Shown here piece after piece: positions 8,163-17,953 of a stretch of 64,000 nt of DNA. The position numbers and the translations under genes were made by a program. The notes under the pieces were generated by a model. The model worked only from the letters and a program-made list of their open reading frames with translations, searched no databases and was not told the DNA's origin. Numbering within the stretch: position 1 is the first letter of the stretch; the number at the start of each line of letters is the position of its first letter. Origin of the DNA: Aquabacterium sp. CECT 9606 (lineage in GTDB: Bacteria; Pseudomonadota; Gammaproteobacteria; Burkholderiales; Burkholderiaceae_C); NCBI RefSeq assembly GCF_918741295.1, contig NZ_CAKKNB010000003.1, forward strand, positions 746,668 to 810,667, in the 5' to 3' direction.

Positions 8163-10802
8163 ATGGCCCAGCCCCAAAAGCTTCGACTGGAAATACCCCT
8201 CCTGCTCCCCGCCTTGCCGCAAATCAAAGATCACTGCGTGACCCGGTTGATAGATTCACTTGAGGCCCGTGATGGCATCGCCACCGCTCATGTGGCCGAC
8301 GCCGTGTCCGGCGCGCCGCCAGAGTTGTGCATCCACTACGACCCGAGCATCATCTCGCTGGGCAAAGTCCAGGACATCGCGCGCGCCGCAGGTGCGGAAC
8401 TCACGGACCGCTTCGGCCACCTGCTGTTGCGCATGGAAGCGATGCATGTCCGCGCCGCCAGAAGCCTGACGGCCAAGTTGCAGGCCCTGCAAGGCGTCGT
8501 CGAGGCCGAGGCCAATGCCACCGGCACGATCCGCCTCGAATTCGATCGCCGGCAAGTCCAGGAAGGCGCACTGCGCTCGACGCTATCGGCCATGGGCATC
8601 GCGGCCGAAACGCGCCCGGCGAAGGCGATGGTGCCTACTGGCCAGCCTTTGGCAACGCCAACGGGACAGCGTCCCGATCACGCCAAGCCCAATGCGGATG
8701 GCCCATCCGACCACGCTGCTCATGAGCAGGGTTGCGACCACGGCCACGACCATAGCGATGAGGCGCATGGGAAAGATGCGCACGGCGAGCATGCAGGCCA
8801 CGAACATGCGCATACCGGCGGCGTCTTCGGAGAAAAGTCCGAACTGATTTTCGCACTGCTGGCCGGGGCGCTGCTGTTGGCCGGTTGGTTGTTGCAGTGG
8901 CAGAAGCTGGCCAGCGGGGCCGTGAGCACGGCCTGCTTTGTGCTGGCCTACGCCTTCGGTGGCTACTTCACGCTGCGCGAGGCCATCGACAACATGAAGG
9001 CCAAACGCTTCGAGATCGACACGCTGATGCTGGTGGCCGCAGTCGGCGCGGCGGCCCTGGGCCAGTGGCTCGAAGGTGCTTTGCTGCTCTTCCTCTTCAG
9101 CCTGGGTCACTCGCTGGAGCACTACGCCATGGGCCGAGCCCGGCGGGCGATCGAGGCCTTGGCCAAACTCGCGCCAGAGACCGCCTTGGTCCGACGCGAT
9201 GGCAAAACAGAAGAAGTGCCCGTGGCCCAACTACAGGTGGGCGACACAGTCATCGTCCGCCCCAACGAGCGCCTGCCCGCCGATGGGTTCGTGGTGGTGG
9301 GTCAAAGCAGCGTCAACCAGGCCCCTGTGACTGGGGAGAGCGTGCCCGTGGACAAACGGGCCGTGGAGGACGCACAAGCAGCCCTGCAAGGCTTCGACAA
9401 GCTGCCGCCTCAGCACCGTGTCTTTGCCGGCACGATCAACGGCCCTGGCGTCCTCGAAGTGATGGTCGCTCGGCAAGCCAGCGAATCGACCATGGCACGG
9501 GTCGTCAAGCTGGTGACCGAAGCGGAGACTCAACGCTCGCCTACGCAGAACTTCACCGAGAAATTCGAGCGAATCTTTGTTCCTCTGGTACTTCTCCTCG
9601 TGGGCGTCTTGCTGTTCGCATGGGTCGTCGTAGATGAGCCGTTCTCGGCGAGCTTTTACCGCGCGATGGCCGTGCTGGTGGCCGCCAGCCCCTGCGCCCT
9701 GGCCATCTCTGTGCCGAGCGCTGTCTTGAGCGGTGTGGCGCGCGCAGGCCGGGGCGGTGTCCTGATCAAAGGGGGTGGACCACTGGAAAACCTAGGCACG
9801 CTCACGGCCATCGCGTTTGACAAGACCGGCACGCTCACGGAAGGCAAGCCGAAATTGACCGATGTGATCGTGGCCCAGGGCATCGACGAGAAAGAACTGC
9901 TGGCGGTGGCGCTCGGCGTCGAAGAACACAGCGATCACCCTCTGGCGGCCGCCGTGGTGAACGGTGCCAAGGAGCGGCTGGGCGACGCACACCAGGCGCT
10001 CGACGTCCAAGGACTGGAGAGCATCACGGGCCGGGGGGTCAAGGCCCGCATTGGCGCCGATGAGGTCTACATCGGCAAGCCAATCCTGTTTGACGAACTC
10101 AAAGGCGAGGCAGTTCCGGCCGACGTGCAGGCGGCCAACGAACGGCTGGTGGCCGACGGCCGGACCACCATGATCGTTCGCCATGGCGCACGTTACCTGG
10201 GCGTGCTGGGCATGATGGACACGCCACGGCCCGTGGCCGCTCAGGTGATGCGCGAGTTGCAGAAGTTGGGCATCAAGCGCCTGGTGATGATCTCGGGCGA
10301 CAACCAGAAGGTGGCCGAGTCGGTCGCCAAGAGCGTCGGCCTGACGGAGGCGCGTGGCGACCTGATGCCCGAGGACAAGGTCACCACCATCAAGGAATTG
10401 CGCGCGAGCGCCGGTAAGGTCGCGATGGTGGGCGACGGCGTCAACGACGCTCCGGCCATGGCCAACGCCACCGTCGGCATCGCCATGGGCGCGGCCGGAT
10501 CGGATGTCGCGCTGGAAACCGCCGATGTCGCACTCATGTCCGACGATCTGGCTCAACTGCCCTTTGCCGTGGGTTTGTCGCGCCAGACCAGCCGCATCAT
10601 CCGCCAGAACCTGTGGGTCAGCCTGGGCGTGGTCGCCGTGCTGATCCCGGCGACGATCCTCGGCCTTAAAATGGGGGCGGCGGTGCTGTTCCACGAAGGC
10701 TCGACACTGCTCGTCGTCGTCAATGCCCTGCGTCTGCTCGCATTCAAACGACCAGAATCGCTGGAGCCGACCCCAGCCAAATCGTCGGCGCCTAAGCTGT
10801 GA
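8163..10802 (+). CDS. P1B-type heavy-metal ATPase with SPC motif (P1B-4/CzcP-CoaT-like)
   Basis: DKTGTLTEGKP, AASPCALAISVP, EEHSDHPLA and GDGVNDAPAMA motifs; His-rich linker HEQGCDHGHDHSDEAHGKDAHGEHAGHEHAHTGG. Start MAQPQKL chosen over 8100. Confidence 0.88.
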   Translation: MAQPQKLRLEIPLLLPALPQIKDHCVTRLIDSLEARDGIATAHVADAVSGAPPELCIHYDPSIISLGKVQDIARAAGAELTDRFGHLLLRMEAMHVRAARSLTAKLQALQGVVEAEANATGTIRLEFDRRQVQEGALRSTLSAMGIAAETRPAKAMVPTGQPLATPTGQRPDHAKPNADGPSDHAAHEQGCDHGHDHSDEAHGKDAHGEHAGHEHAHTGGVFGEKSELIFALLAGALLLAGWLLQWQKLASGAVSTACFVLAYAFGGYFTLREAIDNMKAKRFEIDTLMLVAAVGAAALGQWLEGALLLFLFSLGHSLEHYAMGRARRAIEALAKLAPETALVRRDGKTEEVPVAQLQVGDTVIVRPNERLPADGFVVVGQSSVNQAPVTGESVPVDKRAVEDAQAALQGFDKLPPQHRVFAGTINGPGVLEVMVARQASESTMARVVKLVTEAETQRSPTQNFTEKFERIFVPLVLLLVGVLLFAWVVVDEPFSASFYRAMAVLVAASPCALAISVPSAVLSGVARAGRGGVLIKGGGPLENLGTLTAIAFDKTGTLTEGKPKLTDVIVAQGIDEKELLAVALGVEEHSDHPLAAAVVNGAKERLGDAHQALDVQGLESITGRGVKARIGADEVYIGKPILFDELKGEAVPADVQAANERLVADGRTTMIVRHGARYLGVLGMMDTPRPVAAQVMRELQKLGIKRLVMISGDNQKVAESVAKSVGLTEARGDLMPEDKVTTIKELRASAGKVAMVGDGVNDAPAMANATVGIAMGAAGSDVALETADVALMSDDLAQLPFAVGLSRQTSRIIRQNLWVSLGVVAVLIPATILGLKMGAAVLFHEGSTLLVVVNALRLLAFKRPESLEPTPAKSSAPKL

Positions 10803-10826
10803 CATTCCACCTCCACAGGAGTTCAC

Positions 10827-11297
10827 GTGAAGATCGGTGATCTTGCCCACCAGACCCACACCCAGGTAGAGACGATCCGCTTTTACGAGCGCGAAGGTCT
10901 GCTGCCCGAGCCCGCGCGCACCGCCACCAACTACCGCATCTACGACGCCCAGCATGTGGCGCGGCTTGCCTTCATCCGGCATTGCCGCTCGCTAGACATG
11001 GCCCTGGGTGAAATCAGGGTGCTGCTCAAATTGCAAGACGCGCCCGCACAGAGTTGTGACGAGGTCAACCGTGTGCTGGATGAACACATCGGCCACGTGG
11101 CCCAGCGGATCGACGAGTTGAAGTCCCTGAAGGCGCAACTGACGGCACTGCGATCCCAATGTGGGCAAGCACAAGATACCGCCCGTTGTGGGATCCTGAA
11201 GGGGCTCAGCCAAGGAGGCTCGACCTCCGCGCCCCATGCTCACCAGCATCTGGCGTCAACGCACGGCCGCCTTCAAACCAAGGCGCGCAGCCCTTGA
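10827..11297 (+). CDS. cadR: MerR-family metal-responsive regulator (CadR-like)
   Basis: MKIGDLAHQTHTQVETIRFYEREGLLPEPARTATNYRIYD HTH; Cys residues (SCDEV, QCGQ, ARCGILKG) and HAHQH tail. Confidence 0.83.
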   Translation: MKIGDLAHQTHTQVETIRFYEREGLLPEPARTATNYRIYDAQHVARLAFIRHCRSLDMALGEIRVLLKLQDAPAQSCDEVNRVLDEHIGHVAQRIDELKSLKAQLTALRSQCGQAQDTARCGILKGLSQGGSTSAPHAHQHLASTHGRLQTKARSP

Positions 11298-12385
11298 TAC
11301 CCAACATACAGTCCCACCAGCACGATCAAGGCGCTTGAAAAGTAAGGCGCCTTTCGGGCGAAGTCACCAAAACCGCTCCAGCGCTTTGACACATGCTTCA
11401 CGCTCAAGGCGGCCACGATGCCGGAGAAGACCATCGTCAACGCCAAGCCAATACTGAAGCACAGCACCAGCGTTGCGCCAAGGGCGATCTTTTTCAGTTG
11501 CAGGCACAGCAGCAGCACCGTGATGGAAGCGGGACAGGGAATCAAGCCTCCTGTCAAGCCGAACATGATGATCTGGCCGGTGCTTACTTCACGGCCAGCA
11601 AAGCGGTTGCGGACATCGTTGGCATGGGCCAGTTCGTGTGGGTCCTGGTAGCCTACTGTGGCCACGTCCAGCCCCTCGCCGCCCCGTGCGGGCTCATGAT
11701 GATGATGCGCATGTTCGGCAAACCTCACGTCATAGTCGTGGCTGTGGTGCCCATGCCCCAGCTTCAGCCGGGCGACAAACTCATGGGGCTCGGGAATCTC
11801 CTGCACCGACTCCACGAAACCGCCTCGCTGCTCGAAGGTGAAAGTCTGGCTGCTACCGTCCGGACGCAACGTTTCGATGTGAACCTGATCAGCGGCCCAG
11901 GCGTGGCCCTGCTGCCCCTCGCGGTAGAGGCGAAAGCGTGGTGGAACGCCAGCCTCGAAGACCTCCAAGCGGACCACCCCATGCCCCGTTTCGATGTGCT
12001 TGACCTCGTCATGAGGGTGATCGTGTTCATGGGCCTGGGCGGCCTGCTGGTTTTGCCAGGTTCGCCAGACCATCCACGCGGCCACGCCAATGATGAGGAC
12101 GGCCGACGCCACCTGGAAATAGGGCTCGGTGGCTTGTGCATCCAAGTTGCGCCCGAAATACATGCCAGCAAGGGCCACCACCCACACGACAGCCGTGTGC
12201 GAAAGGGTCGCCGACAAACCCAACAGCACGGCTTGCGTGACGGTTCCGCGAATGGCCACGACGAAAGCGGCCATCATCGTCTTGGAGTGGCCCGGTTCAA
12301 GGCCATGCAAAGCGCCCAACAAGATGGCACTGGGGACAAACAGCCAGGCGTTGCCTTGCTGCAAGAGCGTGGAAAATTCGGTCAT
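11273..12385 (-). CDS. rcnA: Nickel/cobalt efflux transporter (RcnA/NreB-like)
   Basis: GALHGLEPGHSKTMMAAF motif, His-rich loop (HGHHSHDYDVRFAEHAHHHHE), adjacent RcnR-like repressor. Confidence 0.85.
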   Translation of the reverse strand: MTEFSTLLQQGNAWLFVPSAILLGALHGLEPGHSKTMMAAFVVAIRGTVTQAVLLGLSATLSHTAVVWVVALAGMYFGRNLDAQATEPYFQVASAVLIIGVAAWMVWRTWQNQQAAQAHEHDHPHDEVKHIETGHGVVRLEVFEAGVPPRFRLYREGQQGHAWAADQVHIETLRPDGSSQTFTFEQRGGFVESVQEIPEPHEFVARLKLGHGHHSHDYDVRFAEHAHHHHEPARGGEGLDVATVGYQDPHELAHANDVRNRFAGREVSTGQIIMFGLTGGLIPCPASITVLLLCLQLKKIALGATLVLCFSIGLALTMVFSGIVAALSVKHVSKRWSGFGDFARKAPYFSSALIVLVGLYVGYQGLRALV

Positions 12386-12399
12386 GGGAAAGCGCTCGT

Positions 12400-12669
12400 T
12401 TACAGGTACTTGGTGATGGCCTTGAACTCACGGATCGTGTCAGTCGCGTTTCGCGTGCCATCGCGCACGGCATGCTCAAGGCAATGGTCGATATGGTCGT
12501 GCACCAAGGCCTTCTTGGCGTTGCCGACAGCGCTCTCGACGGCTTGGAGTTGCTGGGCGATGTCCAGGCAGGCGCGCCCATCTTCGATCATGGCGATGAT
12601 GCTTTTAAGGTGCCCCTCGGCACGCTTGAGTCGCTTGATGATGTCCGGGTGCGAGGCATGGGTCGTCAT
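12400..12669 (-). CDS. rcnR: CsoR/RcnR-family metal-sensing repressor
   Basis: 89 aa DUF156-type helical protein: IIKRLKRAEGHLKSIIAMIEDGRACLDIAQQLQAVESAVGNAKKALVHDHIDHCLEHAV. Confidence 0.85.
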   Translation of the reverse strand: MTTHASHPDIIKRLKRAEGHLKSIIAMIEDGRACLDIAQQLQAVESAVGNAKKALVHDHIDHCLEHAVRDGTRNATDTIREFKAITKYL

Positions 12670-12674
12670 GATTT

Positions 12675-12695
12675 ATATCCTATCCAGTAGGATAT
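12675..12695. promoter_or_regulatory. Perfect inverted repeat, probable RcnR-type operator
   Basis: ATATCCTA-TCCAG-TAGGATAT, 8-bp perfect arms, 5 nt upstream of the rcnR start codon. Confidence 0.65.
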
Positions 12696-12876
12696 GATCG
12701 TACCTGCAAATTCGCAAAGTCAGAAACTTGACGTCTCCCCCAAGGCGCTGATGCACACAAGCTTGCGTAAGCAGCACGAACACCGGTCAAATTCAACTCA
12801 GCACCAGGCCTGTCTGGCATACACTGGCCCGTCTCCGACCAAGCGATTCGACATCAACAGCTAAGCTAACTCGCTC

Positions 12877-13329
12877 ATGTCTCACGCCTCACACCGTCTT
12901 GCCATTTCACGCCGCCGCACCGGCGGAGTGGGCAGCGCATGGTGGTTTGCGCGCTGGCTGCTGGTGCTGGTACTGATGCTGGATCACGTGAGTGCGCCTT
13001 TTCACCACCACCAACATGATGGCGGCGGCGGGCAGTTTGAAGCCGTCGCGGCGCATGAGGCGCTGGACGAGGGCGATGTGCACGCAGAGGAACACGACCA
13101 TCTGCCATCGCATTCCGCGATGGCCATCCGGGTCGATCCGGCTCGGCTGGGCCAGCTTCCGGCGGTCGACCTTGCCGGGGCATGGGTCACCGTCAATGCA
13201 ACGGTCCAATTGCTGGCAATACTCGCTGAACCGCAGCCTGAGCACTGGCTTGCTGATCGATCAAGACCCGATTTCCGCTCCCACCGAAGTCTGCCGCCTG
13301 CCGGCCGGGCTCCGCCACTCCACGCCTGA
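12877..13329 (+). CDS. Small His-rich exported protein preceding the second RND system
   Basis: Hydrophobic N-terminal segment followed by HHHQHD and HAEEHDHLPSH; same strand, directly upstream of efflux genes. Confidence 0.55.
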   Translation: MSHASHRLAISRRRTGGVGSAWWFARWLLVLVLMLDHVSAPFHHHQHDGGGGQFEAVAAHEALDEGDVHAEEHDHLPSHSAMAIRVDPARLGQLPAVDLAGAWVTVNATVQLLAILAEPQPEHWLADRSRPDFRSHRSLPPAGRAPPLHA

Positions 13330-13405
13330 GATGCCCTCTTAGCGCCCCCTTGCGCTTGTCTCAGTCCTGCCCCGCATCGGGTGCGGGCATTCGTGGAGCT
13401 CTTTT

Positions 13406-14545
13406 ATGCATCGCCTTTTGTCTCGGCGCGCGCCTGGTCGCGTCGCCCCTGCGCTCGTTCTTTGCGCATTCTTCGCCATGATCGCGCCAGTCCAGGCTGC
13501 CGATGAATTTGCGGTCACCCCCGCACAGATGCAGGGCTTAGGCATCACATTGCAACGCCTCGAACAGCCAAGCGACATACGGGGTCAGGCTTATCCCGCC
13601 CGCGTCGTGCTGCCACCATCCCAAGAGCAAGTGGTCAGCGCGCCACTGGCCGGGCTGGTGGATCGCGTCCTGGTCGGCGAGAACGACGCTGTCAAGAGCG
13701 GCCAGCCCCTGCTGCGCCTGATCAGCCCAGAACTGGGCGAGTTGCAACTCAAGCTGATGGAAGCGGCAAGCAAGAGCCGTCTGTCGCAGAAAACCATGCA
13801 GCGCGAGCGGACCTTGTTCGCCGACGGCATCATCCCGGAGCGGCGCGTACAAGAGGCCGAGGGGGCCGCAGAGGAAGACCGGGCGCGCCTGCAGCAAGCC
13901 GAGGCCGCGCTGAGGCTGGCGGGCCTGGACTCCGGCAGCATCCGCAAGATCGCTGCGGGCGGAACGCTGCAGGACGGCCTGACTGTGTACGCCAAGGCGG
14001 CCGGCACGGTGCTGTCGCTGGCCGTGAAATCGGGCCAGCGCGTGGCACAGGCCGACGCCCTTCTACGCGTCGCCGACCCCCGGCTATTGTGGCTCGACAT
14101 CCAGGTCCCCGCTGACCGCCGAACGCAGGTCGACATCAAGGGCGGACAGATCACCGTGGTCGATCGAGATGCCACGGCTACCCCGCTGAGTGTGGGCACC
14201 ATGGTCAGCGAAAACCAGACTGTCATTCTGCGCGCCCAGGTCAACAAGGGCGCCACTCTGCTGCATCCCGGTGAATACGTCCAGGCGCAGGTGCCCTTCG
14301 CCAAGGCCTCGGGCACAGACATGCCCAGCTGGCCGGTGCCGGTTCAATCGGTGGTGCGCCAGGGCGACAAGGCCTACGTCTTCGTTCGCACCGCCAAGGG
14401 CTTTCTGGCGCAGCAAGTCACGGTTTTGAACAGCGCTGGCACCTCAGTGCAGGTGCAGGGGCCCCTCAAACCGGGACAGGATCTCGCCGTGACTTCGGTC
14501 ATCGCGCTCAAGGCCGCCTGGCTTGGCAAAAGCGGGAGCAACTAA
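13406..14545 (+). CDS. RND efflux periplasmic adaptor (second system)
   Basis: Signal peptide, VVSAPLAGLVDRVLVGENDAVKSGQPLLRLISPELGELQL lipoyl-type motif. Confidence 0.85.
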   Translation: MHRLLSRRAPGRVAPALVLCAFFAMIAPVQAADEFAVTPAQMQGLGITLQRLEQPSDIRGQAYPARVVLPPSQEQVVSAPLAGLVDRVLVGENDAVKSGQPLLRLISPELGELQLKLMEAASKSRLSQKTMQRERTLFADGIIPERRVQEAEGAAEEDRARLQQAEAALRLAGLDSGSIRKIAAGGTLQDGLTVYAKAAGTVLSLAVKSGQRVAQADALLRVADPRLLWLDIQVPADRRTQVDIKGGQITVVDRDATATPLSVGTMVSENQTVILRAQVNKGATLLHPGEYVQAQVPFAKASGTDMPSWPVPVQSVVRQGDKAYVFVRTAKGFLAQQVTVLNSAGTSVQVQGPLKPGQDLAVTSVIALKAAWLGKSGSN

Positions 14546-17500
14546 TGCTGACCCGCCTGGTTCAATTCGCGCTGTCCCAGCGCCTGTTCGTCATGCTCGC
14601 CGCCGCCTTGCTGGCCGGAGCCGGTTGGTATGCCTTCCGCAACCTGCCTATCGACGCCTTTCCCGACGTGTCGAGCACACAAGTCAAGGTCATCATGAAA
14701 GCGCCGGGCATGACGCCCGAGGAGATCGAGAGCCGCATCGCCATTCCAATCGAGGTCGAGATGCTCGGCATCCCCCAGCAGCGCATCCTGCGCTCCGTCT
14801 CCAAATACGGGCTGGTCGATGTCACCGTTGATTTCAATGATGGCACCGACATCTACTGGGCCCGCCAACAGGTGGCCGAGCGATTGTCGAACATCATCGC
14901 CGACTTGCCCGGCGGCATCAGCGGTGGCATGGCGCCCATCACGACCCCACTGGGTGAGATGTTCATGTTCACCGTGGAAGCCGAAGGCATGTCGTTGGAG
15001 GAAAAGCGCAACTTGCTCGACTGGGTAATCCGCCCGGCCTTGCGTGGCGTGGCGGGCGTGGCTGATGTGAATGCGCTGGGCGGCAAGGTCCACAGTTTCG
15101 AGGTCGTGCCTGATGCAGCCAAACTGGCGGCTGTGGGATTGTCCACCGCCAAGCTCAAGGCGGCGATCGAGTCGAACAACCGCAACGACGGCGCTGGCCG
15201 CCTGGGCGAAGGCGACGAGGTGCTGCTGGTTCGCAGCGAAGGCAGCGTGAAAACGAAGGACGATCTGCGCGCCATCATCGTCAACAGCAAGGACGGGCAC
15301 ACGGTCCGCCTGGCCGATGTCGCCACGGTGCGCGATGGGTCGGTGACGCGCTACGGCGTGGTCACTCAAGACGGACGCGGTGAAGCCGTGGAAGGGTTGG
15401 TGCTCGGCTTGGCCGGGGCCAACGCGCAGAAGGTCGTCGATGGGGTCACGCGCAAACTCGACGAGATCAAACCGGCCCTGCCCAAGGGGGTCGAACTCAA
15501 GGTGTTCTACAACCGCGCGGGGTTGGTTGAAAAAGCCGTCGGCACGGTCTCGAAGGCCCTGATGGAAGCCACATTGATCGTGCTGGTGCTGCTGGGCGCT
15601 TTTCTGGGCAATGTGCGCGCCGCCGTGGCCGTGGCCGTCGTGCTGCCCCTCGCGGCGCTGGGCACCTTCATCATGATGCAGCTGGCGGGCATGTCGGCCA
15701 ACCTGATGAGCCTGGGAGGACTGGCGATTGCGCTGGGCATGCTGGTGGACGCTGCTGTCGTGGTGGTCGAAAACATCGTGCAACACGTCAGCCATGACAA
15801 CAGCAAGGCCAGGTTGCCTCTTTTGCATGTGGTGTTCCGCGCGGTGCGTGAGGTGACGGTGCCGGTTGCCGCGGGCATTCTGATCATCATCACGGTATTT
15901 CTGCCTTTGCTGACACTGCAGGGCCTGGAGGGCAAGTTCTTCGTGCCTGTGGCAATGACCATCGTCTTCGCCCTGATCAGCTCGCTGGTGCTTTCTCTCA
16001 CCGTCATTCCGGTCCTGTCCTCCTTCCTGCTCAAGAAGGTCTCGCACGAAGAGCCCTGGCTGCCACGCAAGCTGTTGAAAGCCTACGAGCCAACACTCGA
16101 CTGGGCACTGCGCCACCAGACAGTCGTCTTCATCGTGGCGGGCGTGATGCTCGCTGCCGCCGCAGTGGTCTACACCTTCGTCGGCAAGACCTTCCTGCCT
16201 GAAATGGACGAAGGCGACATCATCGTGGGCATCGAGAAGCTGCCTTCTGTGAGCCTGGAGCAGACCGCCGCGCTCGACCTGAAGATCCATCAGGCCTTGA
16301 TGAAAAACATCCCGGAGATCACCGGGGTGGTGGCGCGTGCCGGGTCCGACGAAATCGGCCTCGACCCGATGGGGCTGAACCAGACCGACACCTTCCTGGT
16401 GCTAAAGCCGCGCGCTGAATGGAAGCTGGCCAACAAGGAAGCCTTGATCGCCAAGATCCGCACCGTGCTGGACGAAATGCCAGGCATCAGCTACAGCTTC
16501 ACCCAGCCGATCGACATGCGGGTGTCAGAGATGATCATCGGCGTGCGCGGCGATGTGGCGATCAAGATTTTCGGGCCCGACCTTAAAACCTTGAATGAGT
16601 TGTCCAGCCAAGTCGAAGCGGTGATGAAGAAGGTGCCCGGCAGCCAGGATGTGTACACCGTAGAAAACGACGGAGTACAGTACTTGCGGGTGGTCGTCGA
16701 CCGGCTCGTGGCGGGCCGCTACGGGCTCTCGGTAGAAGACGTGCAGGACGCCCTGAGGGTGCAGATCGAAGGCCAGCGAGCCGGCACGGTGATCGATGGC
16801 AACCGGCGCATCCCCATCGTGCTACGCGGCGCTGACGCGGTGAAGGTCTCGCCTGCCGAGTTTGCCTCGTTGAGCATCATGTCGGCGGACGGCCAGAGCG
16901 TGCCGCTGCAGACGCTGGCCAAACTGGAGCGCGAAACCGGCCCGGTCAAGATCGACCGCGAGATGGGCAGTCGCTATGGCGTGGTCATCGCCAACGTCAC
17001 CGGCCGGGACCTGGTCGGCTTCGTCGGTGATGCAAAGGCCAGTGTGGCGGCGGCGGTGAAGCTGCCAATCGGCTACACGATCACCTGGGGCGGGCAATTC
17101 GAGAACCAGCAACGCGCGGCGGCACGCCTGGCCCTCGTTGTACCACTGGCCATCGGCTTCATCTTCCTGATCCTGTTTTCCACTTTCGGCTCGGTACGCC
17201 AGGCCTTGCTGGTGCTCAGCAACATCCCTTTCGCGCTCGTCGGCGGCATCGTGGCGCTGTGGGTCACAGGCGAGTATCTGTCGGTGCCAGCCTCGGTCGG
17301 GTTCATCGCGCTGCTGGGCATTGCGGTGCTCAACGGCGTCGTGCTGGTCAGCTACTTCAACCAGTTGCATGCCGAAGGCCTGTCGCCGGCGGACTGCGTG
17401 ACCGAAGGGGCCAAGCGGCGACTGCGGCCCGTGCTGATGACAGCATCGATCACGGCTTTCGGGCTGATCCCGCTTCTGTTCGCCACGGGACCGGGCTCGG

Positions 17501-17658
17501 AGATCCAACGGCCCCTGGCAATCGTCGTGATCGGCGGGCTCATCAGCGCCACTGCGCTAACGCTGATCCTGCTGCCCATCCTCTACCTGCGCTTCGCGCA
17601 TGCGAAGGCCCAAACCGACCCCAGCGCGCAAAACGCGACGGAGCTGAACCATGTCTAA
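14545..17658 (+). CDS. Heavy-metal efflux RND transporter (HME family, second system)
   Basis: 1037 aa; IDAFPDVSSTQVKVIMKAPGMTPEEIESRI, IALGMLVDAAVVVVENIVQ. Confidence 0.95.
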   Translation: MLTRLVQFALSQRLFVMLAAALLAGAGWYAFRNLPIDAFPDVSSTQVKVIMKAPGMTPEEIESRIAIPIEVEMLGIPQQRILRSVSKYGLVDVTVDFNDGTDIYWARQQVAERLSNIIADLPGGISGGMAPITTPLGEMFMFTVEAEGMSLEEKRNLLDWVIRPALRGVAGVADVNALGGKVHSFEVVPDAAKLAAVGLSTAKLKAAIESNNRNDGAGRLGEGDEVLLVRSEGSVKTKDDLRAIIVNSKDGHTVRLADVATVRDGSVTRYGVVTQDGRGEAVEGLVLGLAGANAQKVVDGVTRKLDEIKPALPKGVELKVFYNRAGLVEKAVGTVSKALMEATLIVLVLLGAFLGNVRAAVAVAVVLPLAALGTFIMMQLAGMSANLMSLGGLAIALGMLVDAAVVVVENIVQHVSHDNSKARLPLLHVVFRAVREVTVPVAAGILIIITVFLPLLTLQGLEGKFFVPVAMTIVFALISSLVLSLTVIPVLSSFLLKKVSHEEPWLPRKLLKAYEPTLDWALRHQTVVFIVAGVMLAAAAVVYTFVGKTFLPEMDEGDIIVGIEKLPSVSLEQTAALDLKIHQALMKNIPEITGVVARAGSDEIGLDPMGLNQTDTFLVLKPRAEWKLANKEALIAKIRTVLDEMPGISYSFTQPIDMRVSEMIIGVRGDVAIKIFGPDLKTLNELSSQVEAVMKKVPGSQDVYTVENDGVQYLRVVVDRLVAGRYGLSVEDVQDALRVQIEGQRAGTVIDGNRRIPIVLRGADAVKVSPAEFASLSIMSADGQSVPLQTLAKLERETGPVKIDREMGSRYGVVIANVTGRDLVGFVGDAKASVAAAVKLPIGYTITWGGQFENQQRAAARLALVVPLAIGFIFLILFSTFGSVRQALLVLSNIPFALVGGIVALWVTGEYLSVPASVGFIALLGIAVLNGVVLVSYFNQLHAEGLSPADCVTEGAKRRLRPVLMTASITAFGLIPLLFATGPGSEIQRPLAIVVIGGLISATALTLILLPILYLRFAHAKAQTDPSAQNATELNHV

Positions 17659-17953
17659 ATTCTGTTTGACGGTGATCTGCGCCCGCGAGATCGAAGAAAA
17701 ACTGCTGGACACCCTGCTGACGAACGTCGAAGGCGAGGTCTTCACCAGCACGCCCACATTCAGCCACGGCACGGCGCATGGGCGCCTGTCCAGCGTCGAG
17801 AAGGTCATGGGCCGAAGCCGGTCCGTGCAGGTGCAAATCATCACCGGCGACGAAGCGCTCAAAGACCTGATCGAACTGCTCAAACAGCGTTTCAAGGGCA
17901 CCGGCCTGCGCTATTGGGCTTCGGCACTTTCCATCGAAGGAGAAGTCGCATGA
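17651..17953 (+). CDS. DUF3240-like small protein
   Basis: 100 aa MSKFCLTVICAREIEEKLLDTLL; located between RND pump and TolC-like gene. Confidence 0.65.
   Translation: MSKFCLTVICAREIEEKLLDTLLTNVEGEVFTSTPTFSHGTAHGRLSSVEKVMGRSRSVQVQIITGDEALKDLIELLKQRFKGTGLRYWASALSIEGEVA

Noticed and set aside
11393-12697. 434-aa plus-strand ORF
   Set aside because: Antisense to rcnA/rcnR, which have clear family motifs.
14542-16290. 582-aa minus-strand ORF
   Set aside because: Exactly antisense to the RND pump gene; low-complexity His/Gln/Arg composition typical of GC-rich shadow ORFs.
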